DNA of 64,000 nt from Streptomyces sp. DSM 15324 (GTDB lineage Bacteria > Actinomycetota > Actinomycetes > Streptomycetales > Streptomycetaceae), in contig NZ_KQ949027.1 of the NCBI RefSeq assembly GCF_001514285.1, positions 124,001 to 188,000 of the forward strand. Direction: 5' to 3'. This document shows positions 50,081 to 59,249 of the stretch, piece after piece. The notes under the pieces are model-generated. The model had not been told where the DNA came from. It made no database searches and worked only from the letters and a program-made list of their open reading frames with translations. How positions within the stretch are numbered: position 1 is the stretch's first letter; each line of letters starts with the position of its first letter. A program made the position numbers and the translations under genes.

Positions 50081-50464
50081 TCAGCCGTCGAAGCTGCGGC
50101 GGGAGTCCTCGATGTGCCCGAACCAGCGGTGGGTCCACGCGCACATCCCGTCGACCGTGGCCCGCAGTCCCTGTCCCGCCTCGGTCAGGGTGTACTCGAC
50201 GCGCGGCGGCACGGTCGGGTGCACGGTCCGCACGACCAGGCCGTTGCGCTCCAGCATGCGCAGGTTCTGGGTGAGCATTTTGTGGCTGACGCCCTCGACC
50301 TCGTCGCGCAGGCCGCTGAACCGCAGGGTGCGGTCCCCGAGCGCCTCGATGATCAGCAGCGCCCACTTGTTGGCCACGTCCGAGAAGATCTCCCGGCCGA
50401 GCGAGTCGGCCCTTCTGAGGTCCGCCTGTTCGTCGGGCGTGCCTGTGTACTGCTTGGTCACCAT
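50081..50464 (-). CDS. HxlR-family transcriptional regulator
   Basis: 127 residues from ATG 50464. Winged helix of the HxlR family: EIFSDVANKWALLIIEALGDRTLRFSGLRDEVEGVSHKMLTQNLRMLERNGLVVRTVHPTVPPRVEYTLTEAGQGL near 29-103, followed by a helical dimer segment ending FDG. Members respond to redox or aldehyde signals and usually control a divergent gene. Here the divergent gene is ridA, and two near-identical 15-mers lie in the gap, one of them next to this start. Likely represses both. Confidence 0.92.
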   Translation of the reverse strand: MVTKQYTGTPDEQADLRRADSLGREIFSDVANKWALLIIEALGDRTLRFSGLRDEVEGVSHKMLTQNLRMLERNGLVVRTVHPTVPPRVEYTLTEAGQGLRATVDGMCAWTHRWFGHIEDSRRSFDG

Positions 50465-50466
50465 CA

Positions 50467-50535
50467 GGTTCCCCAGTCACCGAAAAGTGCGTTCTTCCAT
50501 GTCAGCGCTCACTCTCCTACGGTTTCCCAGTAACC
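50467..50535. promoter_or_regulatory. Paired HxlR operator candidates between hxlR and ridA
   Basis: GGTTCCCCAGTCACC (50467-50481) and GGTTTCCCAGTAACC (50521-50535) are identical at 13 of 15 positions and 54 bp apart. The second has GGTT...AACC symmetry. The first ends three bases from the hxlR start and the second lies about 40 bases before ridA. Confidence 0.65.
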
Positions 50536-50574
50536 ACAAGAGAGCACGACCGCTCCCAGGGAAGGCAGGCACCC

Positions 50575-50982
50575 ATGCCCGTCACACTCGTGAATCCGTC
50601 CGGACTGCCGCGGACCGACGCCTACAGCCAGGTATCCGTCGGGACCGGCTCCCGGCTCGTCTCCGTCGCCGGGCAGGTCGCCTGGGACGCCGAGGGCGCC
50701 ACGGTCGGCGAGGGCGATCTCGCCGCCCAGGTCGAGCAGTGCTACGTCAACGTCGGCGCCGCTCTCGCCGGGGCGGGCGCCGGCTTCGACGACGTCACCC
50801 GGCTGACCGTCCACGTCGTCGACTGGACCCCGGAGAAGATGCCGGCGTTCATGGCGGGCGTCACCCGCGCGGCCGGCCGCCTCGGCGTCACCGCGACCCC
50901 GCCGGTCACCCTGCTGGGCGTCGCGGCCCTCCACATCCCCGAGCACCTGGTGGAGATCGAGGCGACCGCGATCCTCGCCTGA
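50575..50982 (+). CDS. RidA-family (YjgF) protein
   Basis: 135 residues from ATG 50575, with AGGGAAGG upstream. RidA enzymes deaminate reactive enamine/imine intermediates made by PLP enzymes. The fold is visible in DAYSQVSVGTGSRLVSVAGQVAWDAEGATVGEGDLAAQVEQCYVNVGAALAGAGAGFDDVTRLTVHVVDW (about 15-83) and the end VTLLGVAALHIPEHLVEIEATAIL. The active Arg expected in true RidA near the C-terminal half (TRxx-type) is not clearly present, so it may belong to a Rid2-7 subgroup. Divergent from hxlR, probably regulated by it. Confidence 0.9.
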   Translation: MPVTLVNPSGLPRTDAYSQVSVGTGSRLVSVAGQVAWDAEGATVGEGDLAAQVEQCYVNVGAALAGAGAGFDDVTRLTVHVVDWTPEKMPAFMAGVTRAAGRLGVTATPPVTLLGVAALHIPEHLVEIEATAILA

Positions 50983-51005
50983 CGCCTCCTCCGGGAGGGC
51001 TTCCC

Positions 51006-51677
51006 CTACACGCGCCACCCGTCGACGTACTGGATGTGCAGAGGGCCCGGCACGTGACGGCGGGTCCTCGTGTGCGGCCAGGGGCCGGGGACCAGTTCGA
51101 CGCAGTGGTGGGAGGCGCCGGGGTGGCGGTGGGCGTGGGACGGAGCCTCGTCGACGAGGCCGCGCAGGGCCGCGCCCTGCTCCCGGAAGGCGGTGGCGCT
51201 GCCCACGACGAAGAGGGTGTGCGCCGCGACGTGGAAGTCGAGGTGGTCGCGGTACTCCTGGTGCCGCCACCGTTCGTGGTCGACGTCCGTCCCGTCCGGG
51301 AGGTCCCCCTCGGGGGTGGACACGGTCTGCGGCTTCCCGGCGCCCAGCCGCCCCCGTACGTCCTTCCAGGACGCGGTGGGGAACTGCAGGCTGTGGTGGA
51401 GCAGCACCAGGTCCAGCGCGACCGGTTCGCCCTCGCCGACGACGCCCTCCGGCGCCGGGTTGGCCCGGATCGGCAGGTGGACCAGCGAGTGCGCGGACCG
51501 CGCGGCCAGCGCCCACAGTTCGACGAGCCGGCCCGCGCCCTCCCGGTCGGCGTACAGCGACAGCCAGTGCCGGTCGTCCCGCAGGGCCAGCCGTACGGGG
51601 GCGGGCTCGGCCCGGATCACCCGCAGCCCGGCGCCGCCGGCCTGCCGGACCTGGTGTATCCGCACGCGCGCGCTCAT
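51006..51677 (-). CDS. Hypothetical protein conserved in Streptomyces
   Basis: 223 residues from ATG 51677; longer frames upstream lack codon bias. No signal peptide or membrane segment. Visible stretches: VRLALRDDRHWLSLYADREGAGRLVELWALAARSAHSLVHLPI near 29-71 and ALDLVLLHHSLQFPTASWKDVRGRLGAGKP near 87-116, then WRHQEYRDHLDFHVAAHTLFVVGSATAFREQG near 135-166 and an end rich in His and Pro. I do not recognise a family; alpha/beta with many His. Stands between ridA and the LTD gene. Confidence 0.65.
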   Translation of the reverse strand: MSARVRIHQVRQAGGAGLRVIRAEPAPVRLALRDDRHWLSLYADREGAGRLVELWALAARSAHSLVHLPIRANPAPEGVVGEGEPVALDLVLLHHSLQFPTASWKDVRGRLGAGKPQTVSTPEGDLPDGTDVDHERWRHQEYRDHLDFHVAAHTLFVVGSATAFREQGAALRGLVDEAPSHAHRHPGASHHCVELVPGPWPHTRTRRHVPGPLHIQYVDGWRV

Positions 51678-51877
51678 CCGGCGCCGAACCGGTCGGGTTC
51701 CGTGGCGGTCATGGTCTCCCCCGGCGCTTGTTCGACGAGGCCAGGGACTCCCCTGGCGTGAGCGCCCGAGCCGGGATGATGCCATACCGCCGGTCACGGC
51801 GTGGGACGGCTCGACGACAGACGACGGCGCGCCCGCCCCCGGCAGAGGGGGTCGGGCGCGCCGCCGGTGCGGGTGGA

Positions 51878-52489
51878 TCAGTGGCGGTCGCCGCGGTAGT
51901 CGCCGTGGTCGCGGCGCTCGTCGCCGCGGTCCCCGCGGTAGTCGCCGTGGTGACGGTAGTCGCCGCGGTCGCCACGCTCGTCGCCGTGGCGGTGGCCCCA
52001 GCCGTGGTGGTGGCCCCAGCCGTGGTGGCGGCGGCCGCCCCAGGACTCGTCGTCGACGAAGCGGTCGCGGTCGTTGCGCAGGGTGACCGTGTCGCTGCGG
52101 TCGTCCAGCACCTCGCGGCGGCGGTCCTGGTACAGGTCGGTGCGGGTGTCGCGGCCCTCACCGGTGTGAATCCGGACGGTGGCGCGGGGGGCCAGGCGGT
52201 AGTTGTCGAAGGTGTAGGTGTCGCCGTCCCGGTTCGACAGGGTCCATCCGTCCAGGTTGACCGTGTGGCGGGTGGTGTTGGTGAGCTCGACCCACTCCTT
52301 GTTGAGGGAGCGGTTGGAGCGGTCGTCACGACCCGGTGCGTCGTACTGGACGGCGCTGATCTCCACCCTGGGCCGCTCGGCACGGGGGTAGCCGGCGGCG
52401 GACGCCGGGAGCGCCACGGCGCCGACCACGGCGGCGGCGGCGAGCGTGGCGGCAGCCAGGCTGCGGGCGGAAACAACGGAAGCGGACAC
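51878..52489 (-). CDS. Secreted lamin-tail-domain (LTD) protein with His/Arg/Asp-rich tail
   Basis: 203 residues from GTG 52489, with AGGAGA five bases upstream. Signal peptide near 1-31 (SARSLAAATLAAAAVVGAVALPASA). The mature part, about 40-135, is a beta-rich LTD domain: PRVEISAVQYDAPGRDDRSNRSLNKEWVELTN and TVNLDGWTLSNRDGDTYTFDNYRLAPRATVRIHTGEG. The last 65 residues are repetitive, Gly/His/Arg/Asp-rich (HHGWGHHHGWGHRHGDERGDRGDYRHH), and could bind metal or acidic polymers; the corresponding DNA is also repetitive. Extracellular; possibly a nucleic-acid- or surface-binding protein, which is inference. Confidence 0.82.
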   Translation of the reverse strand: MSASVVSARSLAAATLAAAAVVGAVALPASAAGYPRAERPRVEISAVQYDAPGRDDRSNRSLNKEWVELTNTTRHTVNLDGWTLSNRDGDTYTFDNYRLAPRATVRIHTGEGRDTRTDLYQDRRREVLDDRSDTVTLRNDRDRFVDDESWGGRRHHGWGHHHGWGHRHGDERGDRGDYRHHGDYRGDRGDERRDHGDYRGDRH

Positions 52490-52734
52490 AAGGTCTCCTA
52501 GTTTTGTGCGAGTTACGACCGCATCGGCCGCAGAACCCACACTTGACCACCACACGTCCCGCAAGCATCCGATTGGCGCCTGACGTTACGAATCATCCAT
52601 ATTTCAGTGACAGTAACCTTCTCTGTCCATCTATGTACTGAACGCTCTGAGTCGTTGTCAGATCTACCCTCCGGGCGGTCGCGGCGATCCGCCGTCACCC
52701 GAAAGTGGGTCACAACGGGCGAGACGAACAAAAA

Positions 52735-52774
52735 GCCGGTGAGGGCGCCCCGTCCCCACGGAACCCTCACCGGC
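52735..52774 (-). terminator. Terminator hairpin of the MMPL gene
   Basis: GCCGGTGAGGG / CCCTCACCGGC, an 11-bp perfect stem with an 18-base loop, preceded on the plus strand by AAAAA at 52730-52734, which gives a U run after the hairpin in the minus-strand transcript. Lies 23 bases past the stop at 52797. Confidence 0.8.
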
Positions 52775-52796
52775 GGTCTTCACACGAGCGGTCGGA

Positions 52797-55085
52797 TCAC
52801 GCCCGTACGAGCTCCCTGTCGTCGTCGGGATCGGTGTCCCTGGCGTCGGCGGGGGTGCGCAGTCCCTCGCCCTCGACATCCACGTCGGGCAGGGCGCGGT
52901 CCAGCCACTTCGGCAGCCACCAGGCCCTCTTGCCGAGCAGGGCGAGGACGGCGGGGACGATCGCCATGCGGACGACGAACGCGTCGAAGAAGACGGCGAT
53001 CGCGAGGCCGAAGCCGATCATCTTGATCATCGACTCGCCGGAGCCGATGAAGCCGGCGAAGACGGCCATCATGATCACGGCGGCGGCGACGACCACCCGG
53101 GCGCTGTACCTGAACCCGGTCACCACGGCCTGGCCGGGGCTCTCGCCGTGGACGTACGCCTCGCGCATCCGGGTCACGAGGAACACCTCGTAGTCCATGG
53201 CCAGGCCGAAGACCACGCCGACCATGAAGATCGGCATCATCGACATGATGGGACCGGTCTCCTCGACGCCGATCAGGCCCGCCAGCCAGCCCCACTGGAA
53301 GACCGCGACGACGGCGCCGAGCGCGGCCAGCACGCTGAGCAGGAAGCCGAGAGCGGCCTTCAGCGGGACCAGGATCGAGCGGAAGACCACGATCAGCAGG
53401 AGGAAGGCCAGGCCCACCACCAGGGCCAGGTACGGGATCAGGGCGTCCGTCAGCTTCTGCGAGAAGTCGATGTTCATGGCCGTGGTGCCGGTGACCAGCA
53501 CCTTGGCGTCGGTGTCGGCGGTGACCCCGGTGCCGGCCGCGCGGATGGCGTGCACCAGGTCCTCGGTGCCGGTCGAGGACGGCTTGGAGTCCGGGACGAC
53601 CGTGATCATCGCGGTGTCGCCGGCCTTGTTGAAGGTGGCGGGGGTGACGGTGACGACGTCCTTGAGCCCCTTGACCTCGTCGCTCACCGCGGTGGCCGCG
53701 CCCTGGGGGTCGTCGCTGCCCTTGGCGTCCACGACGACCATGAGGGGGCCGTTGAAGCCGGGGCCGAAGCCCTCGGAGAGCAGGTCGTAGGCGCGGCGCT
53801 GGGTGGTGGACGTCGGCTGCGAGCCGTCGTCGGGCAGGCCCAGCTCCAGGCTGGTGGCGGGCAGGGCGATCGCGCCGAGGCCCACCACGCCGAGCAGCAG
53901 CACGGCGACGGGACGGCGGACGACGAAGCTGGCCCAGCGGGCGCCCATGTTGGGCTTCGCGGCCCCGGCCGTGTCCCCGCGCAGGCCACCGCGCAGGTCA
54001 CCGCGCGTGTCCCCTACCGTGCCCCCTGCCGTGTCCTCGGCGGTACGGCGTCCGAGCCGCTTGCCCTTCTCGCCGGCCGGCTTGACCTTGCGGCCCGCGT
54101 AGCCGAGCAGCGCCGGGATCATGGTGAGGGCGATGAGGACGGCGACGACGACCGTGCCGGCCGCCGCGAGCCCCATCTTGGTCAGCATCGGGACGCCGAC
54201 GACGGAGAGGCCGGCGAGGGCGATGACCACGGTGAGACCGGCGAAGACGACGGCCGAACCGGCGGTGCCGGTGGCGCGGCCGACCGCCTCCTCGCGGCTG
54301 CGGCCCTCGGCGAGTTCGGCGCGGTAGCGGGAGACGATGAACAGCGCGTAGTCGATGCCGACCGCGAGACCGATCATCAGGGCCAGGGTGGAGGTGGTGT
54401 CGCCGAGGTCCAGCGCGCTCGCGAGCGCGGTGATGGTGGAGACGCCGATGCCGACGCCGATGATCGCGGTCAGCAGGGGCAGTCCGGCGGCGACGAGCGA
54501 GCCGAGGGTGACGACGAGGACGACCGCGGCGAGGGCCAGGCCGATGATCTCACCGGTGGCGGCCTGCTCGGGTTCGGCCTGGAGGGCGTCGCCGCCCATC
54601 TCGACGGTCAGCCCGGCGTCCCTGGCCTTGTCGGCGGTGGTCTCGAGGGCTTCCTTGGAGGAGTCCTTCAGCTCGACGGAGGAGACCTTGTACTTCACGG
54701 AGGCGTACGCGACCGTGCCGTCCTTGCTGACGGCGTGCGTCGTGTAGGGGTCGGTGACGGAGACGACCTCGGAGCCGTCGCCCAGCTCCTTGACGGTCTT
54801 CTCGACGGTCGCCTTCTGCGCGGCGTCGGTCATCTTCTGCCCGTCGGGCGCCTTGAAGACGACCCGCGCGGTGGCACCGTCGGCACTGGAGCCGGGGAAG
54901 CGCTGTTCCAGCAGGTCGAAGGCCTTCTGGGCCTCGACGCCGGGGATCGAGAAGGAGGAGGACCCCGCGGCGGGCGCGGAGGCGGCACCGACGCCCGCGA
55001 GCGTCAGCAGGGCGATCCAGAGCAGGGCGACGACATGCCGCCGCCGGAACGAGAACCGGCCGATTCGATAGAGGAACATGGCCAC
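52797..55085 (-). CDS. MMPL/RND-family exporter
   Basis: 762 residues from GTG 55085; ATG 55079 is an alternative. Integral membrane protein with the twofold RND plan: first helix near 14-36, an extracellular domain to about 165, then five to six helices (165-340), a second helix pair at 375-400, a second extracellular domain 400-520 and five helices at 525-700. The family mark is seen in GLAVGIDYALFIVSRYRAELAEG near 240-262 and its repeat VVFGLAMDYEVFLVTRMREAYVHG near 627-650. Likely exports lipids, siderophores or drugs using the proton gradient. A TetR regulator lies 123 bases upstream in the same direction. Confidence 0.93.
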   Translation of the reverse strand: MAMFLYRIGRFSFRRRHVVALLWIALLTLAGVGAASAPAAGSSSFSIPGVEAQKAFDLLEQRFPGSSADGATARVVFKAPDGQKMTDAAQKATVEKTVKELGDGSEVVSVTDPYTTHAVSKDGTVAYASVKYKVSSVELKDSSKEALETTADKARDAGLTVEMGGDALQAEPEQAATGEIIGLALAAVVLVVTLGSLVAAGLPLLTAIIGVGIGVSTITALASALDLGDTTSTLALMIGLAVGIDYALFIVSRYRAELAEGRSREEAVGRATGTAGSAVVFAGLTVVIALAGLSVVGVPMLTKMGLAAAGTVVVAVLIALTMIPALLGYAGRKVKPAGEKGKRLGRRTAEDTAGGTVGDTRGDLRGGLRGDTAGAAKPNMGARWASFVVRRPVAVLLLGVVGLGAIALPATSLELGLPDDGSQPTSTTQRRAYDLLSEGFGPGFNGPLMVVVDAKGSDDPQGAATAVSDEVKGLKDVVTVTPATFNKAGDTAMITVVPDSKPSSTGTEDLVHAIRAAGTGVTADTDAKVLVTGTTAMNIDFSQKLTDALIPYLALVVGLAFLLLIVVFRSILVPLKAALGFLLSVLAALGAVVAVFQWGWLAGLIGVEETGPIMSMMPIFMVGVVFGLAMDYEVFLVTRMREAYVHGESPGQAVVTGFRYSARVVVAAAVIMMAVFAGFIGSGESMIKMIGFGLAIAVFFDAFVVRMAIVPAVLALLGKRAWWLPKWLDRALPDVDVEGEGLRTPADARDTDPDDDRELVRA

Positions 55086-55208
55086 GGAGGCGTACTCCCG
55101 GTCAGTCGTGGGGTTTTCAGGGCAGGGGTGATCAACCCACAGGGGGGAGGCAGGGCTGATCGGCCCGACGACGTGAGCGGTGACGTCAGGTGGGGCGGTG
55201 GGGAAGGG

Positions 55209-55817
55209 TCAGCGGGTGGGTGCGCCGAAGGCGGGGAGGACCACGCCGTCCACGTACGAGGTGAGGTAGGCCCGGGTGGGCGGCTGGTCGTCGATCAGCG
55301 CCCGGGCGGCGAAGGCCCCGATCATCATGGGCATGAGGAACTCCAGCGCCGGGCAGTCCGCCGGGATCTCGCCCCGGTCGACGGCCCGTTGCAGGACGCG
55401 CCGGAACGCGGCCATCTCGGGTTCGACCAGCTGGCTGCGGAACACCTCGCGCAGATGCCCGTCGTGGTGGATCGCCATGGCCACCCCGCGCATCAGCGCG
55501 GAGTTGCGCTCCAGGGCGCTGTCGTCCTCGCGCGCCATCAGCGCGTGCATGTCGCCGTGGAGCGTGCCGGTGTCGACCTCGTCGGCCGGGCCCGGCTTGC
55601 TGTGCTTGATGGCCTCGACCACCAGCTCGGCCTTGCCGCCCCACTGGCGGTAGAGCGTGGCCTTGCTGGAGCGGGTGCGGGCGGCGACGGCGTCCATGGT
55701 CAGGGCGTCGTAGCCGACCTCGCGGAGCAGATCGAGCACGGCGCCGTACAGCTCGGCCTCGCGCTCGGGTGTGATCCGACTGCGACGCGCGGTTGCGGTC
55801 TCGGTCATCCCGCTCAC
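55209..55817 (-). CDS. TetR-family regulator of the MMPL exporter
   Basis: 202 residues from ATG 55817. DNA-binding domain at about 10-62: RSRITPEREAELYGAVLDLLREVGYDALTMDAVAARTRSSKATLYRQWGGKAELVVEAIKH. C-terminal ligand domain helical, with a TetR_C-like pattern (REVFRSQLVEPEMAAFRRVLQRAVDRGEI near 125-155). Upstream of and colinear with the exporter, the common repressor/transporter layout; a palindrome lies between it and the divergent tricorn gene. Ligand unknown, presumably an exported compound. Confidence 0.92.
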   Translation of the reverse strand: MSGMTETATARRSRITPEREAELYGAVLDLLREVGYDALTMDAVAARTRSSKATLYRQWGGKAELVVEAIKHSKPGPADEVDTGTLHGDMHALMAREDDSALERNSALMRGVAMAIHHDGHLREVFRSQLVEPEMAAFRRVLQRAVDRGEIPADCPALEFLMPMMIGAFAARALIDDQPPTRAYLTSYVDGVVLPAFGAPTR

Positions 55818-55891
55818 CTTTCGGCTCCGTGACCCACTGGTCCCGTACGTCCAGCACGTACACCCATGAAGATACCCCGAGCCTCAACGAA

Positions 55892-55906
55892 ACGAAACCG
55901 TTTCGT
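55892..55906. promoter_or_regulatory. Palindromic operator between tetR and the tricorn gene
   Basis: ACGAAAC-C-GTTTCGT, perfect 7-bp arms around one base, in the gap between divergent starts (55817 and 56001). This is a typical TetR-family site layout and may regulate both genes. Confidence 0.7.
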
Positions 55907-56000
55907 ACGTGTGCTGACTCACGTCCGTGAAGGCCGCATAAGCGCGGACCGCGCGCCCCGAGAAGTTGCCCGGCCCGTTTCGCCGGAAAAGCATGGGGAG

Positions 56001-59000
56001 GTGAGCTATCTGCGCCTGCCCCATCTCAGCGGTGACCTCCTGTGCTTCGTGGCCGAGGACGACCTCTGGCTGACCCGGCTGGACGGCCCGGACCGTGCCT
56101 GGCGGCTCACCGTCGACCGCACGAAGACCGGACACCCCCGCTTCTCCCCCGACGGCCGCCACCTCGCGTACACGAGCTGGCGAAGTCTCGTCCCCGAGAT
56201 CCACCTGGTACCGGTGGACGGCGGCCCCGGACGCCGGCTGACCTACTGGGGCAGCCCCGACACCCAGGTGTGCGGCTGGACCCCCGAGGGCGACATCCTC
56301 GCCGTCGCCTCCCACGGCGAACCCTTCTCCTACTTCACCTGGGCCTACAAGGTCCCCACCGACGGCTCCCCCGGCAGCAAACTGCCCTGGGGCCCCGTCT
56401 CCGACATCCAGGTCGCCGACCTCGACGACGAGCGCAGGACCCTGCTGCTCACCGGCACTCCCCCGCACGAACCCGCCGGCTGGAAGCGCTACCGGGGCGG
56501 CGCCACGGGCCGCCTGTGGCTGCACGGACAGCGCCTCCTGGAGGACCTCGACGGCCACCTCCACTCGCCCCTGTTCGCCGGCGGCCGGATCGCCTTCCTC
56601 TCCGACCACGAGGGCGTCGGCAACCTCTACTCCTGCGCCCACGACGGCTCCGACCTGCGCCGGCACACCGACCACGACGCCTTCTACGCCCGCCACGCCG
56701 CCACCGACGGCACGCGCGTGGTGTACCAGTGCGCCGGCGACCTGTGGATCGTCGACGACCTCGCCGCCGGCTCCGAGCCCCGCCGGATCGACGTACGGAT
56801 GGGCGGCCAGCGGGCCGGCCGGCGCCGCTACCAGATCCCGGCCGCCCAGCACGTCGACGGCCTCTCGGTCGACGAGACCGGGCGCGCGAGCGCCGTCGTG
56901 GTCCGCGGCAGCCTGTACTGGCTCACCCACCGCGACGGCCCCGCCCGGACCATCACCGACACGCCCGGCGTACGGGTACGGCTCCCCGAGATGCTCGGCT
57001 CGGGCGGACAGGTCGCGTACGTCACCGACGCCGAGGGCGAGGACGCCGTCGAGATCGCCTACCTCCCGCGCGCCAGCGGGGACCGCGAGCCGCGCCGGCT
57101 GGCCTCGGGCGACCTGGGCCGGGTCCTGGAGATGGCCGCCGACCCCGACGGCGAGCGGCTCGCCATCGCCGCGCACGACGGACGGCTGCTTCTCGTCGAC
57201 GCGACCGAGGACTCGGGCGGCGAGGTCACCGAACTGATCACTTCCGTCAACGGGCCCGTCCGCGACCTCGCCTTCTCCCCCGACGGGACCTGGCTGACCT
57301 GGTCGCACCCCGGCATCGGGAGGTCCCTGCGGCAGATCAAGATGGCCCGCATCCCCGGCGTGGGGCAGGGCGAGCGGCTGATCGTCGACGTGACCAACGG
57401 CCGCTTCGAGGACGAGAACCCCGTGTTCACCCGGGACGGCCGCTACCTCGCCTTCCTCTCCTGGCGCGGCTTCGACCCGGTGTACGACGTCCACACCGGC
57501 GACCTCTCCTTCCCGCTCGGCTGCCGCCCGTACCTCGTGCCCCTGTCCTCCGCGACCCCGTCCCCGTTCGCGCTGACCCCGGAGGGCCGGCCGGCCGCCG
57601 GGGGACTGGACCCGGTGGAGGAGGACGAGGGCGGCGCCGACGGGACCGTGACCGTCGAGGTCGAGGGCCTGGAGAGCCGGGTCACCCCGTTCCCCGTGCC
57701 CGCCTCCAAGTACTCCTCACTGCACCCCGTCGCGGGTGGCGGACTGGTCTGGCTGCGCTGGCCGATCTCCGGCGCGCTCGGCGAGACCTTCGCCAACCCG
57801 GACGACATGAGCGGGCGGCCCACCCTGGAGCACTTCACCGTCAGCAAGGCCAAGAAGTCCGAACTCGTCGGCCACCTCGACTGGTTCGGGGTCAGCGGCG
57901 ACGGCACCCGGCTCGTCGTGGTCGACGAGGGCGAGCTGCGGGCCGTGCCGTCGAGCGAGTCCGGCGACCACGACACCACCGTCTGGATCGACCTGCGCCG
58001 CATCCTGCACGAGGTGGACCCCGGCGCCGAGTGGCGGCAGGCGTACGAGGAGGCGGGCCGGCTCATCCGCGCCTACTTCTGGGACCCGGGGATGTGCGGC
58101 ATCGACTGGGACGCGGTGCTCGACCAGTACCGCCCGCTCGTCGAACGGGTCGCCTCCCCCGACGAGTTCGCCGACCTGCTGCGCGAGGTCCTCGGCGAAC
58201 TGGGCACCTCGCACGCCTACGTCACCCCCGCCCGCCGCAACGAGGGGCCACCGCACTACCAGCGCCGCCAGGGCCTGCTGGGCGCCAACCTCGTACGGCG
58301 CGACGGCGGCTGGACCGTCAAGCGCATCCTGGCCGGCGACTCCTCCGACTCCAAGGCGCGCTCGCCGCTCGCGGGCACCGGCATCCGTGAGGGCGCGGTG
58401 CTCACCCACGTCGACGGCCGCCCCGTGGACCCGCTGCACGGCCCGTATCCCCTCCTCGCGGGGGCGGGCGGTACGACGGTGGAGCTCACGTTCACCCCGG
58501 CGGAGGGCACCGCGGGGCGCGCACGGCGCGTGGCGGTGGTGCCCCTCATCGACGAGCGCCCCCTGCGCTACCAGGACTGGGTCGCCAAACGGCGCGAGGT
58601 GGTGCGGGAGCTGAGCGGCGGCCGGTGCGGCTACCTCCACATCCCCGACATGGGCGGCTCCGGCTGGGCCCAGTTCAACCGCGACCTGCGCATGGAGGTG
58701 TCCCGGCCCGCGCTCATCGTGGACGTCCGCGGCAACGCCGGCGGCCACATCAGCGAACTGGTCGTGGAGAAGCTGACCCGCACGATCCTCGGCTGGGACC
58801 TCACCCGCAACGCCCAGCCGGTGTCGTACGCCTCGAACGCCCCCCGCGGCCCGGTCGTCGCCCTCGCCGACGAGGCGACCTCCTCGGACGGCGACATGAT
58901 CACCGCCGCGTTCAAACTGCTCAAGCTCGGGCCGGTGGTGGGGCAGCGCACCTGGGGCGGGGTCGTCGGCATGACCGGCCGCCACCAGCTCGGCGACGGC

Positions 59001-59249
59001 ACCGTCATCACCGTCCCCATGAACGCGGCCTGGTTCGACGCCTACGGCTGGAGCATCGAGAACCGCGGCGTCCTGCCCGACCTGGAGATCCTCCGCACCC
59101 CCCTGGACTGGGCGGAGGGCCGCTACGCCCAACTCGACGACGCGGTCCGCCTCGCCGTGGACCTCCTCGACACCCACCCCCCGGCGTCCCCACCGGACTA
59201 CAGCACCGTCCCGAACCGCACCCGCCCCAAACTCCCCCCACGGAGGTGA
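56001..59249 (+). CDS. Tricorn protease homologue (S41 family)
   Basis: 1082 residues from GTG 56001 (VSYLRLPHLSG...); the frame open further upstream crosses the operator and is rejected. Large cytosolic peptidase that trims peptides made by other proteases. Two beta-propellers fill residues 1-660 (repeated DG-tagged strands such as RFSPDGRHLAYTSWRS and VFTRDGRYLAFLSWRG), then a C1 helical domain, a PDZ domain near 745-830 and the S41 core. Catalytic residues seem intact: S737-H738 in LGTSHAY, nucleophile S962 in ATSSDGD and Glu1020 in SIENRG, matching archaeal tricorn S745/H746, S965 and E1023. Divergent from tetR. Confidence 0.93.
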   Translation: MSYLRLPHLSGDLLCFVAEDDLWLTRLDGPDRAWRLTVDRTKTGHPRFSPDGRHLAYTSWRSLVPEIHLVPVDGGPGRRLTYWGSPDTQVCGWTPEGDILAVASHGEPFSYFTWAYKVPTDGSPGSKLPWGPVSDIQVADLDDERRTLLLTGTPPHEPAGWKRYRGGATGRLWLHGQRLLEDLDGHLHSPLFAGGRIAFLSDHEGVGNLYSCAHDGSDLRRHTDHDAFYARHAATDGTRVVYQCAGDLWIVDDLAAGSEPRRIDVRMGGQRAGRRRYQIPAAQHVDGLSVDETGRASAVVVRGSLYWLTHRDGPARTITDTPGVRVRLPEMLGSGGQVAYVTDAEGEDAVEIAYLPRASGDREPRRLASGDLGRVLEMAADPDGERLAIAAHDGRLLLVDATEDSGGEVTELITSVNGPVRDLAFSPDGTWLTWSHPGIGRSLRQIKMARIPGVGQGERLIVDVTNGRFEDENPVFTRDGRYLAFLSWRGFDPVYDVHTGDLSFPLGCRPYLVPLSSATPSPFALTPEGRPAAGGLDPVEEDEGGADGTVTVEVEGLESRVTPFPVPASKYSSLHPVAGGGLVWLRWPISGALGETFANPDDMSGRPTLEHFTVSKAKKSELVGHLDWFGVSGDGTRLVVVDEGELRAVPSSESGDHDTTVWIDLRRILHEVDPGAEWRQAYEEAGRLIRAYFWDPGMCGIDWDAVLDQYRPLVERVASPDEFADLLREVLGELGTSHAYVTPARRNEGPPHYQRRQGLLGANLVRRDGGWTVKRILAGDSSDSKARSPLAGTGIREGAVLTHVDGRPVDPLHGPYPLLAGAGGTTVELTFTPAEGTAGRARRVAVVPLIDERPLRYQDWVAKRREVVRELSGGRCGYLHIPDMGGSGWAQFNRDLRMEVSRPALIVDVRGNAGGHISELVVEKLTRTILGWDLTRNAQPVSYASNAPRGPVVALADEATSSDGDMITAAFKLLKLGPVVGQRTWGGVVGMTGRHQLGDGTVITVPMNAAWFDAYGWSIENRGVLPDLEILRTPLDWAEGRYAQLDDAVRLAVDLLDTHPPASPPDYSTVPNRTRPKLPPRR

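Noticed and set aside
55866..56000. Extended N-terminus of the tricorn gene
   Set aside because: The extra 45 codons cross the palindromic operator, lack a ribosome site and do not look like protein; GTG 56001 gives the family's usual start.
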